Assembly: GCF_039839275.1 (NCBI RefSeq)
Contig: NZ_JBDOQP010000004.1
Location: forward strand, 124,001 to 188,000
Source of the DNA: Aerobium sp039839275
GTDB taxonomy: Bacteria; Pseudomonadota; Alphaproteobacteria; Rhizobiales; Rhizobiaceae
Direction of reading: 5' to 3'
Length of the DNA: 64,000 nucleotides
Under the pieces are notes generated by a model. That model worked only from the letters and a program-made list of their open reading frames with translations, was not told the DNA's origin and did not search any database. Made by a program: the position numbers and the translations under genes. Shown here one piece after another: positions 1 to 8,763 of this stretch; position 1 is the first letter of the stretch; each line of letters starts with the position of its first letter.

Positions 1-971
1 GCGAGGCGCGCGTCGGCCGTCAGGTGATGCGTGGCGGTCACCTGTCCGTGCTTCATCACAGGCGGGTCAGCGTCGATCTGGATGACCTGGTCGGGACGAA
101 ACAGAAGGTTGAGGTCGCTGGTGTGCTGGGTCAGGCTGGTGCCGACCGCGACGATGAGGTCCGCTTCGCCAAACGCCTCGCGTGCCGCCTCATGCGCGAA
201 GCCGCCGGAAACGCCGATGTCACGCGGGTGGCCGTTGAACAGGCCGCGCACCGGAAGGCTAACCGAGAGAGCTCCGTCGCAGAGCTCCGCCAGTCGCTTG
301 CACGCCTCGACCGCGCCGGCGGCCTTGGCGCCGCGACCGGCGACGAGCACGACGCGGCGCGCGGTGCGAATCCGTTCCGCAGCCGCCTTCACAGCGTCGG
401 GATGCGGGTAGCGCGGGCCGGTTTTCGGGGCGATGGAGCGCGAGGGAACGTAGGCCACGGCGCCTTGCGCCGCGGGCTTCTGCTGCATGTCGAGCGGCAT
501 TGTCAGCACGACCGGCAGGCTGCGGCTGCGCGCCGTCAGGAATGCTTCGAGTACATGGTGCACGGCGAGCCGCGGGCTGCGGGCCGGCAGATAGATCGCG
601 CCGGTCGCGTTGACGACGGCGCCATGGTCGATGCGCTGATTGTACCAGCTCGCATCGATGGGATCCTCGCCGCAGAACACAACCAGCGGCACGCGTGCCT
701 GCACGGCAGTGGCCAAAGCGGTGGAAAGCTGCGTCAGGCCGGGACCGCAGGTGACGGACGCGACACCCACCTCGCCGGTGGCAACTGCGTAGGCCGTCGC
801 CATGGCGCAGGCGGCGTGTTCGTGACGTACGTGGATAGAGCGTACACCGGGCTTTGCGGAAAGGGCTGCCTCCCAATGCATGTTGCCGTCGCCGGTCAGA
901 CCGAACACGGTTCGCACGCCCTCCTCATAGAAGGCATCGGCAACGGCCTGATAGACTCTTCCGTCCGGCAT
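1..971 (-). CDS. Thiamine-diphosphate-dependent enzyme, acetolactate synthase-like (3' end outside window)
   Basis: The first 323 codons of a ThDP enzyme of the acetolactate synthase/decarboxylase superfamily; the gene continues past base 1, so the substrate cannot be named. The N-terminal pyrimidine-binding domain is clear: FGLTGDGNMHWEA near residue 23, then RHEHAACAMATAYA with the cofactor-activating Glu at about residue 51, and TCGPGLTQLSTA. The central domain starts near residue 190, with VVLVAGRGAKAAGAVEA and later QIDADPPVMKHG. The ATG at 971 is preceded by GGGAGG about nine bases upstream, which supports this start. It is transcribed away from the quinone-oxidoreductase-like gene to its right. 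The C-terminal ThDP-diphosphate domain is not visible, so activity cannot be judged. Confidence 0.88.
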   Translation of the reverse strand, partial: MPDGRVYQAVADAFYEEGVRTVFGLTGDGNMHWEAALSAKPGVRSIHVRHEHAACAMATAYAVATGEVGVASVTCGPGLTQLSTALATAVQARVPLVVFCGEDPIDASWYNQRIDHGAVVNATGAIYLPARSPRLAVHHVLEAFLTARSRSLPVVLTMPLDMQQKPAAQGAVAYVPSRSIAPKTGPRYPHPDAVKAAAERIRTARRVVLVAGRGAKAAGAVEACKRLAELCDGALSVSLPVRGLFNGHPRDIGVSGGFAHEAAREAFGEADLIVAVGTSLTQHTSDLNLLFRPDQVIQIDADPPVMKHGQVTATHHLTADARL

Positions 972-1379
972 GCGGACATTCCTCCCGTGCCAGGTGCAAA
1001 AGCCACCCGACCTAGCGACGCGATAGCATCGAGACTGATTTCACGAGACCGCCGGTTCCTCCCGCGGCAACTACGAGAGCGAGGTTAGCCAAATGCGAAA
1101 TCCTGGGCAACGCAACTGGTCAGAAATCATTGCATTGCGTCGAATATCGACAGATTGCATCGTTATCGTGTTTTCTCCTTTGAAAACAATGAGATCACAC
1201 CCATCCGCGACGTCCCTTTCACCGGAGTTTGCCCGTTATGGCCGCATTGGCGGCATGACGAGTCATTTCGCAGACATAACCTCTTGTTTGATCAATTGGG
1301 CGGGTTCGCCTGTCACGATTGCCCCACCTGTCGGCCTCCTGAATTCGGAGCGGCACGACCAGCCTGAAAGGAACTGCAC
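972..1379. other. Divergent intergenic region, no gene
   Basis: A 408-base gap between two divergently transcribed genes. I see no convincing coding frame, tRNA or terminator. It presumably carries both promoters. It holds a small perfect inverted repeat, GTCGA-ATA-TCGAC at 1139-1151, flanked by two TTGCAT words, which could be an operator. AAAGGA at 1367-1372 is the ribosome-binding site of the right-hand gene. Confidence 0.6.
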
Positions 1380-2363
1380 GTGAAGATGCGCGCCATCATC
1401 CCCGCCCGCGCCGGCGGCCCCGAAGTCCTGACCATGGTGGAGCGCGACGTCCCTGCCCCCGGAGCCGGCCAGGCGCTCATCCGGGTCGTCGCCGCAGGCG
1501 TCAACCGCCACGACTGCAACCAGCGCAAGCGCGGACATGGCCCGGCGGGCAGCACCGACGTGCTCGGCCTTGAGGTCGCCGGCGAGATCGTTGCGGTGGG
1601 GTCGGGCGTCGACGAGAACCAGATCGGCAGGCGCGTCGCCGCGCTGGTCGACGGCGGCGGCGCGGCCGATTACGTCCTCGCTGACACGCCGCTCGTCTTC
1701 GACTGGCCGGAGCAGCTTGAGGCGATCGAGGCGGCCGCGCTGCCGGAGGTGATGTTCACGCTGCAACTGAACGTCGTGCGCCTGGGCACCCTGAAACCCG
1801 GCGAGTGGCTGCTCATCCATGGCGGCACCAGCGGCATTGGGATGGCCGGCATTCCGTTCGCACGCGCCATGGGTGCGCGAGTCGTCGTGACGGCGGGCTC
1901 GGCCGAGAAATGCAAGCGCGCCGAAGAGCACGGCGCCGAGCGCGCGATCAATTACAAGAGCGAGGATTTCGTCTCGGAGGTCCGTACCGTCACCGGCGGA
2001 CATGGCGCGGACGTCATCCTCGACACGGTTGGTGGGCTCTACGCACGCCGCAATGTCGAGGCCCTGGCAATCGACGGCCGCCTGCTGCACCTGTCGCCGG
2101 CACCGCCCGAATTCACCGTGCCGCTGTCTGAGATCATGTCACGGCGCGCCCGCATCATGGGCTCGCTGCTGCGCGGCTACCCGCTGGAGCGCAAGGCTGA
2201 GCTGGCCGATGCGCTGCGCCACGGCGCATGGAAGCGCGCGGCAGCGGAGATGCGGCCGGTCATCGACAGCGTCTATACCCTCGAGGACATTGCCAAGGCG
2301 CATGAGCGCATGGACGAAGGCGTGCATATCGGCAAGGTGGTGCTGAAAGTATCGGACGCGTAA
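1380..2363 (+). CDS. Zinc-independent MDR family quinone oxidoreductase / NADPH reductase
   Basis: 327 residues, the usual length for the quinone-oxidoreductase (QOR) branch of medium-chain dehydrogenases/reductases. These enzymes use NADPH to reduce quinones or activated alkenes. The N-terminal GroES-like domain has the family stretch GVNRHDCNQRKRG, without the cysteine set of a structural zinc site. The nucleotide-binding domain carries LLIHGGTSGIGMAG near residue 140 and VVVTAGSAEKC, as expected for NADPH binding. GTG at 1380 is chosen because AAAGGA lies seven bases upstream; an ATG at 1386 would put it 13 bases away. The gene stands alone and converges on the CoA-transferase gene. The physiological substrate is unknown. 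Confidence 0.88.
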   Translation: MKMRAIIPARAGGPEVLTMVERDVPAPGAGQALIRVVAAGVNRHDCNQRKRGHGPAGSTDVLGLEVAGEIVAVGSGVDENQIGRRVAALVDGGGAADYVLADTPLVFDWPEQLEAIEAAALPEVMFTLQLNVVRLGTLKPGEWLLIHGGTSGIGMAGIPFARAMGARVVVTAGSAEKCKRAEEHGAERAINYKSEDFVSEVRTVTGGHGADVILDTVGGLYARRNVEALAIDGRLLHLSPAPPEFTVPLSEIMSRRARIMGSLLRGYPLERKAELADALRHGAWKRAAAEMRPVIDSVYTLEDIAKAHERMDEGVHIGKVVLKVSDA

Positions 2364-2392
2364 CAGGCCCTCACCGGGTGCCGGCGGCGGGA

Positions 2393-3595
2393 TCAGATGG
2401 TCCCGTCGCGCGAAAGCTCTTCCATTTCCTGCGCGGTCAGACCCAGTTCGGCAAGGACGCTGTCATTGTCGGCACCGAGCCGGGGCGGCGGGCAACTCGC
2501 CTCGAGTGGCCGGCCATCGACCAGATAGCCCGGGCGCAGCACCCGCAAGGGCCGTCCGTCTTCCAGCACACCGTCGAAGTCCGCCGCCTGTCCCCGCGCC
2601 GCGAATTGCGGATGGGAAAGAAGTTGCGGCAGCGAAAGCACTTCGCCGGCCGGCACACCCAGCGCCGAAAGCTCCTCCGCCCAGTCGGCGGCATCGCGTT
2701 CGGCCAGCTTCTTCTCGACCTCAATGCGCAGGGCATCCCGGTTCTGCTTGCGATCTTCGCGCGTGAGATAATCGGGATGCGCCAACAGGTGGTCGAGACC
2801 GAGATGCCGCGCCATAATCACCCATTGCTCGTCCTTGTTGGCGGAAATGTTGACCAGCCCGTCGCGGCAGCGGAACGCACCAGACGGTGCGGAAGTGACG
2901 TTCTCGTTACCAACCGGTTTCGGCTCCACGCCCGCCACCATGTAGTTCGACACCGCCCAGCCCATGGTCGACAACACCGCCGCCATCATCGACACGTCGA
3001 TATAGCATCCACGCTTGGGCGCATTGAGCGCGGCGGCGACCGCCATCGCGGCCGTCAGCCCGCCGATCGAGTCGGCGACGGGATAACCGACACGCAACGG
3101 ACGGTCGGGGCTTTCGCCGGTCACCGACATGATGCCGGAGGCGCCCTGCACGATCTGGTCGTAGGCCGGCCGGTCACGCCAAGGGCCCTGCTGGCCGAAG
3201 CCGGATATGGCGCAGTAGATCAGCTCGGGGCGCTCCTTCTTGAGTTCTTCGTAGCCGAGGCCGAGACGCTCCATGACGCCGGGCCTGAAATTCTCGATCA
3301 GCACGTCGGCGGTGCGCACGAGGCGGCGGAAGATGTCCGTGCCGCGCCGATGCTTGAGATTGAGCGAAACCGATTTCTTGCCGGCATTCTGGGCCAGGAA
3401 AGACGCGCCCATATTGGCCTTGCTCTGTTCGCGCGCTTCGCCGAGTTGGCGCGCCAGGTCGCCGATGCCAACCGGCTCAACCTTCACCACCTCTGCGCCC
3501 AGCCAGCCAAGCTGGTAGCAGGCGAGTGGTCCCGACAGCACGTTGGTGAGATCGAGGATGCGCACGCCGGCCAGCGGCCTGGAGGATTCGTTCAT
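2393..3595 (-). CDS. CaiB/BaiF family (class III) CoA-transferase
   Basis: 400 residues, typical of family III CoA-transferases, which move CoA between carboxylic acids. The N-terminus GVRILDLTNVLSGPLACYQL and the VVKVEP strand are family hallmarks, as are DVLIENFRPGVMERLGLGY and GFGQQGPW. The Asp in GYPVADSIGG is at the position of the catalytic aspartate of formyl-CoA transferase. Start ATG 3595 overlaps the upstream stop by four bases, making this the last gene of a four-gene operon with an acyl-CoA dehydrogenase, an NDP-forming acyl-CoA synthetase and a citrate-synthase homologue. The context suggests it activates an organic acid for that pathway; donor and acceptor acids are unknown. Confidence 0.9.
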   Translation of the reverse strand: MNESSRPLAGVRILDLTNVLSGPLACYQLGWLGAEVVKVEPVGIGDLARQLGEAREQSKANMGASFLAQNAGKKSVSLNLKHRRGTDIFRRLVRTADVLIENFRPGVMERLGLGYEELKKERPELIYCAISGFGQQGPWRDRPAYDQIVQGASGIMSVTGESPDRPLRVGYPVADSIGGLTAAMAVAAALNAPKRGCYIDVSMMAAVLSTMGWAVSNYMVAGVEPKPVGNENVTSAPSGAFRCRDGLVNISANKDEQWVIMARHLGLDHLLAHPDYLTREDRKQNRDALRIEVEKKLAERDAADWAEELSALGVPAGEVLSLPQLLSHPQFAARGQAADFDGVLEDGRPLRVLRPGYLVDGRPLEASCPPPRLGADNDSVLAELGLTAQEMEELSRDGTI

Positions 3596-4428
3596 GACGA
3601 CGTCTCCCCGCCACCGGCCGCTGCGTTCGGTTTGCCGGTGTATTTCCACAGCGCATCGCGCGGCAGCGGGCCCTTGTTGCGCTCGCCGCGCTGCATCTGC
3701 TCGAAGCCATGCGCCAGCAGGCCGACCGAGCGCGACAGGATGAACAGGCCCCGGCACAACGTCGGCGGAAACCCAAGTTCGCAGAAGATGACCGCCGTCG
3801 CGCCGTCGATGTTCATCGGGATCGGCCGGCCCTTGCGCCGTTCGATTTCCGCTGCGATGGCAAGTGCTGCCCCGGCGTGGCGTCCGGGCACCGTACCTGC
3901 TTCGACCGCCTGTTCGACAAGCTCCATGAGGCGCACGGCACGCGGATCGACATCGTGGAAACGATGGCCGAAGCCGGGCACATGCGGCCGCCCGGCGGCG
4001 GCATCCTGGTCCATGATGGCTCCGGCGGCCCGCGCTACATTACCACCGTTTCCGTCCTGTTCGGCTATGATGCGGGCGTAAAGCAGCGCCGCCTGCTCGC
4101 CGGCCCCGCCGTGGACGTCGCCCAACGCGTTGATGCCGGAAGCAAGGGCGCTGTTGATGCCGACGCCGCACGTGGCGGCCATGCGCGTGATTGCGACGGA
4201 AGGCGCCTGCGGCCCGTGGTCGACAGAGGCGACGAGGGCGCTTTCCAGCAGCCGCGCCTGGTCGTGCGCCGGCACGTCGCCGCGCAGCATCAGCCAGATC
4301 ATCTCGACGAAGGAGAGCGTGCCGATCAGCTCCTCGACAGGGCGCCCGTGGAAGGCGATGCGCCCGGGCGCCATGTCGATGATCGACGTCTCCCACCAGG
4401 CTTCGGCTTGCGCCTTCCAGTCACTCAC
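3592..4428 (-). CDS. Citrate synthase-fold protein, citryl-CoA lyase-like
   Basis: 278 residues, much shorter than citrate synthase (about 370-430) and close to stand-alone citryl-CoA lyase. The three catalytic positions of the fold appear intact: His in GDVHGGAGEQ, His in PGFGHRFHD, Asp in NIDGATAV. It should therefore make or break a C-C bond next to a CoA thioester. GTG at 4428 is the likely start: it overlaps the upstream stop (GTGAGTGA) and removes an implausible 20-residue extension. It sits between an NDP-forming acyl-CoA synthetase and a CoA-transferase, like the synthetase/lyase pair that splits citrate in some reductive-TCA bacteria. The true substrate is not known. Confidence 0.82.
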   Translation of the reverse strand: MSDWKAQAEAWWETSIIDMAPGRIAFHGRPVEELIGTLSFVEMIWLMLRGDVPAHDQARLLESALVASVDHGPQAPSVAITRMAATCGVGINSALASGINALGDVHGGAGEQAALLYARIIAEQDGNGGNVARAAGAIMDQDAAAGRPHVPGFGHRFHDVDPRAVRLMELVEQAVEAGTVPGRHAGAALAIAAEIERRKGRPIPMNIDGATAVIFCELGFPPTLCRGLFILSRSVGLLAHGFEQMQRGERNKGPLPRDALWKYTGKPNAAAGGGETSS

Positions 4429-6556
4429 GGGCGGTTTCCACGTCGGGAGCAGAGCCGAGATGAACCAAGGCATCGACCGCGACCACACCCTCGCCCTGCG
4501 GTCCGATCATCACCGGGTTGAGCTCGGCTTCGGCGACACGGGGGTCGAGCATCAGCCGCGACACGTCGACGGCAAACCGCGCCAGCGCGTCTAGATCGCC
4601 CTTGCGTGCGCCGCGATAGCCGCGCAGCGGTGCGAAACCCTTGATCCGGTCGATCATTGCCTGCGCATCGGCCAGCGTCAGCGGGATGGGATGGACGGCG
4701 ACGTCGCCATAGACCTCCGCCAGCGTGCCGCCGGCGCCAATCGTCAGCACTGGGCCGACCAGCGGATCGCGCGTCATGCCGACGAGCGCCTCGCCGAGGC
4801 CGCGCTTCATCTCCTGCACCAAGACGCCCCTGTCGCGGAAGCCGGGACTGTGCCGCGAGGCCGAGGCCCGCATCTGCACGATTGCCGCTTGCAGCTCGTC
4901 CAGCGAGCCGACGCCTATGGTGATCGCACCTGCCTCGGTCTTGTGCGGAAGGTCGGGAGAGACGAGCTTGGCGACGACGGGATAGTCGAGGTCTGCTGCC
5001 TGCGAAAGCGCGGCATCGGGCGCCAGATGCACCTGGCGTGGCAGCGTGGCGCCGAGCGAAGCGAAGATGCGGCCCGACGCGCTTTCGTCGAGCGTGGCGT
5101 TGCCGCCGTCGCATGCCTCGTCGAGCAACGCGGTGGTCTCCGCCGGAACCTCCACTGGCTGCGGACGCTGCCCGGCATCGAAGGGCACCAGCATCATGGC
5201 GATGACTTCGGCGGCGGCCTCGATCGAACCGAAGGCGCTGATGCCGGCATCGCGCAGCATCTGCAGGCTTTCAGGCGCGTGCGGCAACGGCACCGCCACC
5301 ACGGGCGCGCAGCCCTCCGGCGCTTCCGCCAGTGCATCAGCGACCGGTTTGACGGCGAGTTCCGGGTTGAACTGCGCCGATGACCCGGTGGCGACGACCA
5401 GAATGCCGGTCTCCGGATCGCGCATCAGCGTCGAAACGACGGCCTTCATGGTCTCATAGCGGGCACCGGCCAGCGTGACGTCCACCAGCTTGCCGTGGCC
5501 GAGAGCGATCTTCTGCGCTTCCAGCGTGGCGCGCGATGCCGGGCTGCATGGCGCAATTGCCACGCTGCGCAGGCTGAGCTGGTCGATGACCATTGCACCG
5601 CCGCCGCCAGTGGTGGAAACGACCGTGGCGTGCCTGGGCCGGGCCGGATCGACGCGGGTGCGCGCAAGAGCCGATGGCGCTTCGAGGAAGGTATCCAGCA
5701 GGTCGACACGGCGGATGCCGTTGGCTGACAGGAAACTCGCCACCGCGTCGGATGAGCCGGTCAGGGCGCCGGTATGCGAGACGGCGAGCGCCTTGCCCTC
5801 GTCCGACCGGCCCAGCATGTAGGCGACAACCGGCTTGCCGAGCCTAGCCGCGCGGTGGCCGAACTCGGCAAGCGCATCGGCATCGCGGATGGTTTCGAGA
5901 AAAAGCGCGAAGGAATCGGTGCCGGGATCATCGAGCAGCGAAAGCCCGATGCGGCCGACGCCGGCGCACGCCTCGTTGCCCAGCGAGACGAGGCGCGAGA
6001 AGGCGAGGCCCTTCTGCGCCCCGCGCGACAGAAGCGTGCCGATGATCGAGCCGCTCTGCGACAGCACCGCCGTCGTGCCGGTGGCGATGCGCGCCGCTGC
6101 GAAAGCGGCATTGGTGGTGCAGACGAAGCCGTTGGCGGTGTTGACGACACCCATCGAGTTCGGCCCGACGAGCAGGATGCCGGCCTCGTCGGCGATGGCG
6201 GCGACTTCGGCCTGGCGGGCCCTGCCCGCCTCGCCTGCTTCGGCAAAACCGTCGGCCAGAACCGACACGACCTTGACGCCGGCCTCCGCGCATTCGCGCA
6301 CCGCGTCGACGACCGCTTCCGTGGGCACCAGCACATAGGCGTGGTCGACCCCGCCTGGAATCGCCCCGACGGAAGCGAAGGCCTGCTTGCCGAGCACCGT
6401 GTCTCGCGCCGGATTGACAGGACAAATTCTCCCCGCAAAGCCGTTTTGTTCAAGGAACCGCATCGGCCGCGCGGTGAGCTTGGCGGGATTGTCCGACGCG
6501 CCGATCAGCGCCACGGTCGCCGGGTCGATCAGCGCCTTGAGAAGGTCCGTCGTCAT
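4421..6556 (-). CDS. NDP-forming acyl-CoA synthetase (acetate-CoA ligase, ADP-forming family)
   Basis: 711 residues in one chain: CoA-binding Rossmann domain (about 10-130, ATVALIGASDNP and CPVNPARD), succinyl-CoA-ligase-like domains (GPNSMGVVN, VLSQSGSIIG), the phosphohistidine loop SHTGALTGSSD, and a C-terminal ATP-grasp part (about 490-711, YPVVAKLVSPDLPHKTEAG and ELNPVMIG). The family makes an acyl-CoA from a free acid, CoA and ATP, releasing ADP through a phosphohistidine. ATG 6556 overlaps the acyl-CoA dehydrogenase stop by four bases (ATGA), so the genes are translationally coupled. The acid it activates is unknown; the downstream citryl-CoA-lyase-like gene raises the possibility of a hydroxylated polycarboxylate. 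Confidence 0.9.
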   Translation of the reverse strand: MTTDLLKALIDPATVALIGASDNPAKLTARPMRFLEQNGFAGRICPVNPARDTVLGKQAFASVGAIPGGVDHAYVLVPTEAVVDAVRECAEAGVKVVSVLADGFAEAGEAGRARQAEVAAIADEAGILLVGPNSMGVVNTANGFVCTTNAAFAAARIATGTTAVLSQSGSIIGTLLSRGAQKGLAFSRLVSLGNEACAGVGRIGLSLLDDPGTDSFALFLETIRDADALAEFGHRAARLGKPVVAYMLGRSDEGKALAVSHTGALTGSSDAVASFLSANGIRRVDLLDTFLEAPSALARTRVDPARPRHATVVSTTGGGGAMVIDQLSLRSVAIAPCSPASRATLEAQKIALGHGKLVDVTLAGARYETMKAVVSTLMRDPETGILVVATGSSAQFNPELAVKPVADALAEAPEGCAPVVAVPLPHAPESLQMLRDAGISAFGSIEAAAEVIAMMLVPFDAGQRPQPVEVPAETTALLDEACDGGNATLDESASGRIFASLGATLPRQVHLAPDAALSQAADLDYPVVAKLVSPDLPHKTEAGAITIGVGSLDELQAAIVQMRASASRHSPGFRDRGVLVQEMKRGLGEALVGMTRDPLVGPVLTIGAGGTLAEVYGDVAVHPIPLTLADAQAMIDRIKGFAPLRGYRGARKGDLDALARFAVDVSRLMLDPRVAEAELNPVMIGPQGEGVVAVDALVHLGSAPDVETARE

Positions 6557-7722
6557 TTGGCGGCACCGTCTCCCTTGTCCGGTCGCTGCGAGAAGCGGCG
6601 CTCGAAGACGCCTTCGGCGATGCGGTTGCGCAGGATTTCCAGCGAGCCGCCGGCTATCATCCAGCCGCGCGTGCGGCGCAGGCAATATTGCACGGTGCTG
6701 TCTTCGGAAAAGCCGGTGGCGCCCATGATCTGCAGCGATTCGTTGGCGGCGTAGAACCCCGCCTCGTTGCAGGCCAGCTTGGCGATCGCGGAATCATGCG
6801 CCGAAGGCAGCCCGCCCTGCGCGCCGACCGCGGCGCGCATCAGCAGAAGCTGCGCGCCCGACAGCCGCACTTCCATGTCGGCGAACTTCCACTGCAGACC
6901 CTGGAATTCGCAAAGCGCGCGGCCGAACTGCTTGCGGTCGATCGCATGCTGGCGGGCGACGTTGAAGGCATGGCGGCCAAGCGCGGCCGCACGCGATGCG
7001 TTGCCCAGCCGCTCGACGTTGAAGCCGCTGATCTGCTTCTTGAAGCCGCCGGGCCCGAGCAGCACGTTGGCCTTGGGCACGCGGCACTCGTCGAAATGGA
7101 GCTGCGACCAGTGCTCTCCGTTCATGAACGCCTTGGGCGGGCCGACCTCGAAACCCTCGGTGCCGCGCTCGACGATGATAGAGCCGATGCCGCCCGTGCC
7201 GGGACCGTAGCGGACGTAGACCAGGAACAGGTCGGCCTCGTGGCTGTGGGTGCCGAACACCTTGGTGCCGTTGATGACGATGTGGTCGCCATCCTCGCGC
7301 GCCGTCGTCGTCAATTCGGTAACGGCGGAGCCCGCGTCGGGCTCGCTCATGCCCAGCGAGATGACGGTGTTGCCGGACAGCAGGTCGCCCATGAAGCGCT
7401 CTTTCTGCTCGGGCGTGGCGTATTCGTAAAAGGTGCGGATCGGGCCGAAATTCCCGGCCTGGATCACGTCGGCGCTACGCGGGCAGGCGAGCGCTATCTC
7501 CTGGATCGCTATGATGGCGTCGACCAGCGACCCACCGCCGCCGCCGTCAGCCTCATCGAAGGTGATGCCGATCAGGCCCATTTCGGCCGCCCGGCGCGCG
7601 ATGTCGCGCGGGTAGCCTTCTGTCTGCACGCGGGCGATCGCTCCGGGCGCCAGCTCGTTCTGGGCGAACTTGCGCACGCTGTCGCGGAACATGCGCTGCC
7701 CCTCGTCGAGTTCGAAATCCAT
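6553..7722 (-). CDS. Acyl-CoA dehydrogenase
   Basis: 389 residues, standard length for this FAD enzyme, which introduces an alpha-beta double bond into an acyl-CoA and passes electrons to ETF. The three-part fold is visible: N-terminal helices (MDFELDEGQRMFRDSVRKFA), middle beta domain with LGMSEPDAGSAVTEL and GTKVFGTHSHEADL, and the C-terminal helical domain with RKQFGRALCEFQGLQWKFAD and QIMGATGFSEDSTV. First gene of the four-gene operon down to 2393, divergent from a LysR gene about 100 bases away, which is its likely regulator. The acyl chain cannot be told from sequence, and I did not place the catalytic Glu with confidence. Confidence 0.92.
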   Translation of the reverse strand: MDFELDEGQRMFRDSVRKFAQNELAPGAIARVQTEGYPRDIARRAAEMGLIGITFDEADGGGGGSLVDAIIAIQEIALACPRSADVIQAGNFGPIRTFYEYATPEQKERFMGDLLSGNTVISLGMSEPDAGSAVTELTTTAREDGDHIVINGTKVFGTHSHEADLFLVYVRYGPGTGGIGSIIVERGTEGFEVGPPKAFMNGEHWSQLHFDECRVPKANVLLGPGGFKKQISGFNVERLGNASRAAALGRHAFNVARQHAIDRKQFGRALCEFQGLQWKFADMEVRLSGAQLLLMRAAVGAQGGLPSAHDSAIAKLACNEAGFYAANESLQIMGATGFSEDSTVQYCLRRTRGWMIAGGSLEILRNRIAEGVFERRFSQRPDKGDGAAK

Positions 7723-7821
7723 CCCCGGCGCCTTTCATGCAAAACAAGGTGTTGAACTCCGATTAGACTTACTCCAGATTTGGAAAACCGCCGAAATGTT
7801 GCCAATGGGAAACCAGAGATT

Positions 7822-8763
7822 ATGGATTCGGTCTACCGGAACCTTCCGTTGAACCCGCTTCGGGCGTTTGCGGTCGCCTCGCGCCACAAGACGTTTACGG
7901 CGGCGGCGGAATATATGGGCGTCAGCCAGGTCGCCGTCAGCCGCCAGGTATCGATCCTCGAGGACTATCTCAACGTCAAGCTGTTCGAGCGGGGCTCGCG
8001 CTCCGTGCGGCTGACGCATGTCGGGCGCGCCTTCAGCCACGAGATCGTCGGACTGTTTGAGGATCTCGAAAACGCCACGCAGCGCATTCTGGCTAACGAG
8101 AGCGACCAGACCATCCGGCTGCGCATCTATCCAACCACCGCACATTACTGGCTGATGCCCCGCCTGCCCGACTTCAAGGCGCGCTATCCCGAATATCGCG
8201 TGCGGCTCGATACAAGCGTCGAGCCACTCGATTTCCGCGGCACGCATCTCGATGTCGCGATCCAGATGGGGCGCGGCGAATGGGCGGATGCGCGCTATCG
8301 CCGCCTGATGGACGTGACGATCGATGCGGTGTGCTCACCGAGTTACCTCGAGGTGAGCGGCCCGCTCAACACGCCGCGCGACCTGCGCCCCTCCGACCTG
8401 CTGCACGCCCGCTACCGGCGGCGCGAATGGGAAGCCTGGTCGAATGCCGTCGGCGTCGATGTCGACCATCACAGGGGGCTCGAGTTTGAAAGTTCGCTGC
8501 TGACCTATTCGGCCGCGCTATCGGGCATGGGCATAGCAATGGGCCAGCTTGAGTTCCTTGGCCAGGAACTGGCCGACAAGCGGCTGGTGCGGCCCTTCAA
8601 GCGGCCCGCGACGATGGATGCGGCATTCTACATCATCTGGCCGACGCTGACTTCGGTCAGCACCAAGGCGCGCCACTTCATCGACTGGGTGCTGGAACAG
8701 GCCGAGCAGCCGAGCGAATTCTTCAAGCGCCGGGCGCCTCAGCAGGCAGCCGCAGACGACTGA
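7822..8763 (+). CDS. LysR family transcriptional regulator
   Basis: 313 residues: N-terminal winged helix-turn-helix (NPLRAFAVASRHKTFTAAAEYMGVSQVAVS, about 10-40, then LFERGSRSVRLTHVG) and a periplasmic-binding-like effector domain from about residue 90. The PLNPLRAF start and LTHVG ending resemble the GcvA branch. ATG 7822 is preferred; a TTG at 7780 would add 14 residues that do not look like family sequence. It is divergent from the acyl-CoA dehydrogenase operon and probably binds the 99-base gap between them in response to an organic acid or CoA ester. Its last 25 bases overlap, tail to tail, the end of the MmgE/PrpD gene. Confidence 0.9.
   Translation: MDSVYRNLPLNPLRAFAVASRHKTFTAAAEYMGVSQVAVSRQVSILEDYLNVKLFERGSRSVRLTHVGRAFSHEIVGLFEDLENATQRILANESDQTIRLRIYPTTAHYWLMPRLPDFKARYPEYRVRLDTSVEPLDFRGTHLDVAIQMGRGEWADARYRRLMDVTIDAVCSPSYLEVSGPLNTPRDLRPSDLLHARYRRREWEAWSNAVGVDVDHHRGLEFESSLLTYSAALSGMGIAMGQLEFLGQELADKRLVRPFKRPATMDAAFYIIWPTLTSVSTKARHFIDWVLEQAEQPSEFFKRRAPQQAAADD

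Noticed and set aside
1093..1383. Small rightward frame in the first intergenic region
   Set aside because: No ribosome-binding site, odd composition, and it runs into the start of the real oxidoreductase gene in another frame.
2378..4081. 567-codon rightward open frame
   Set aside because: It is antisense to the CoA-transferase and citryl-CoA-lyase-like genes, both with intact catalytic residues.
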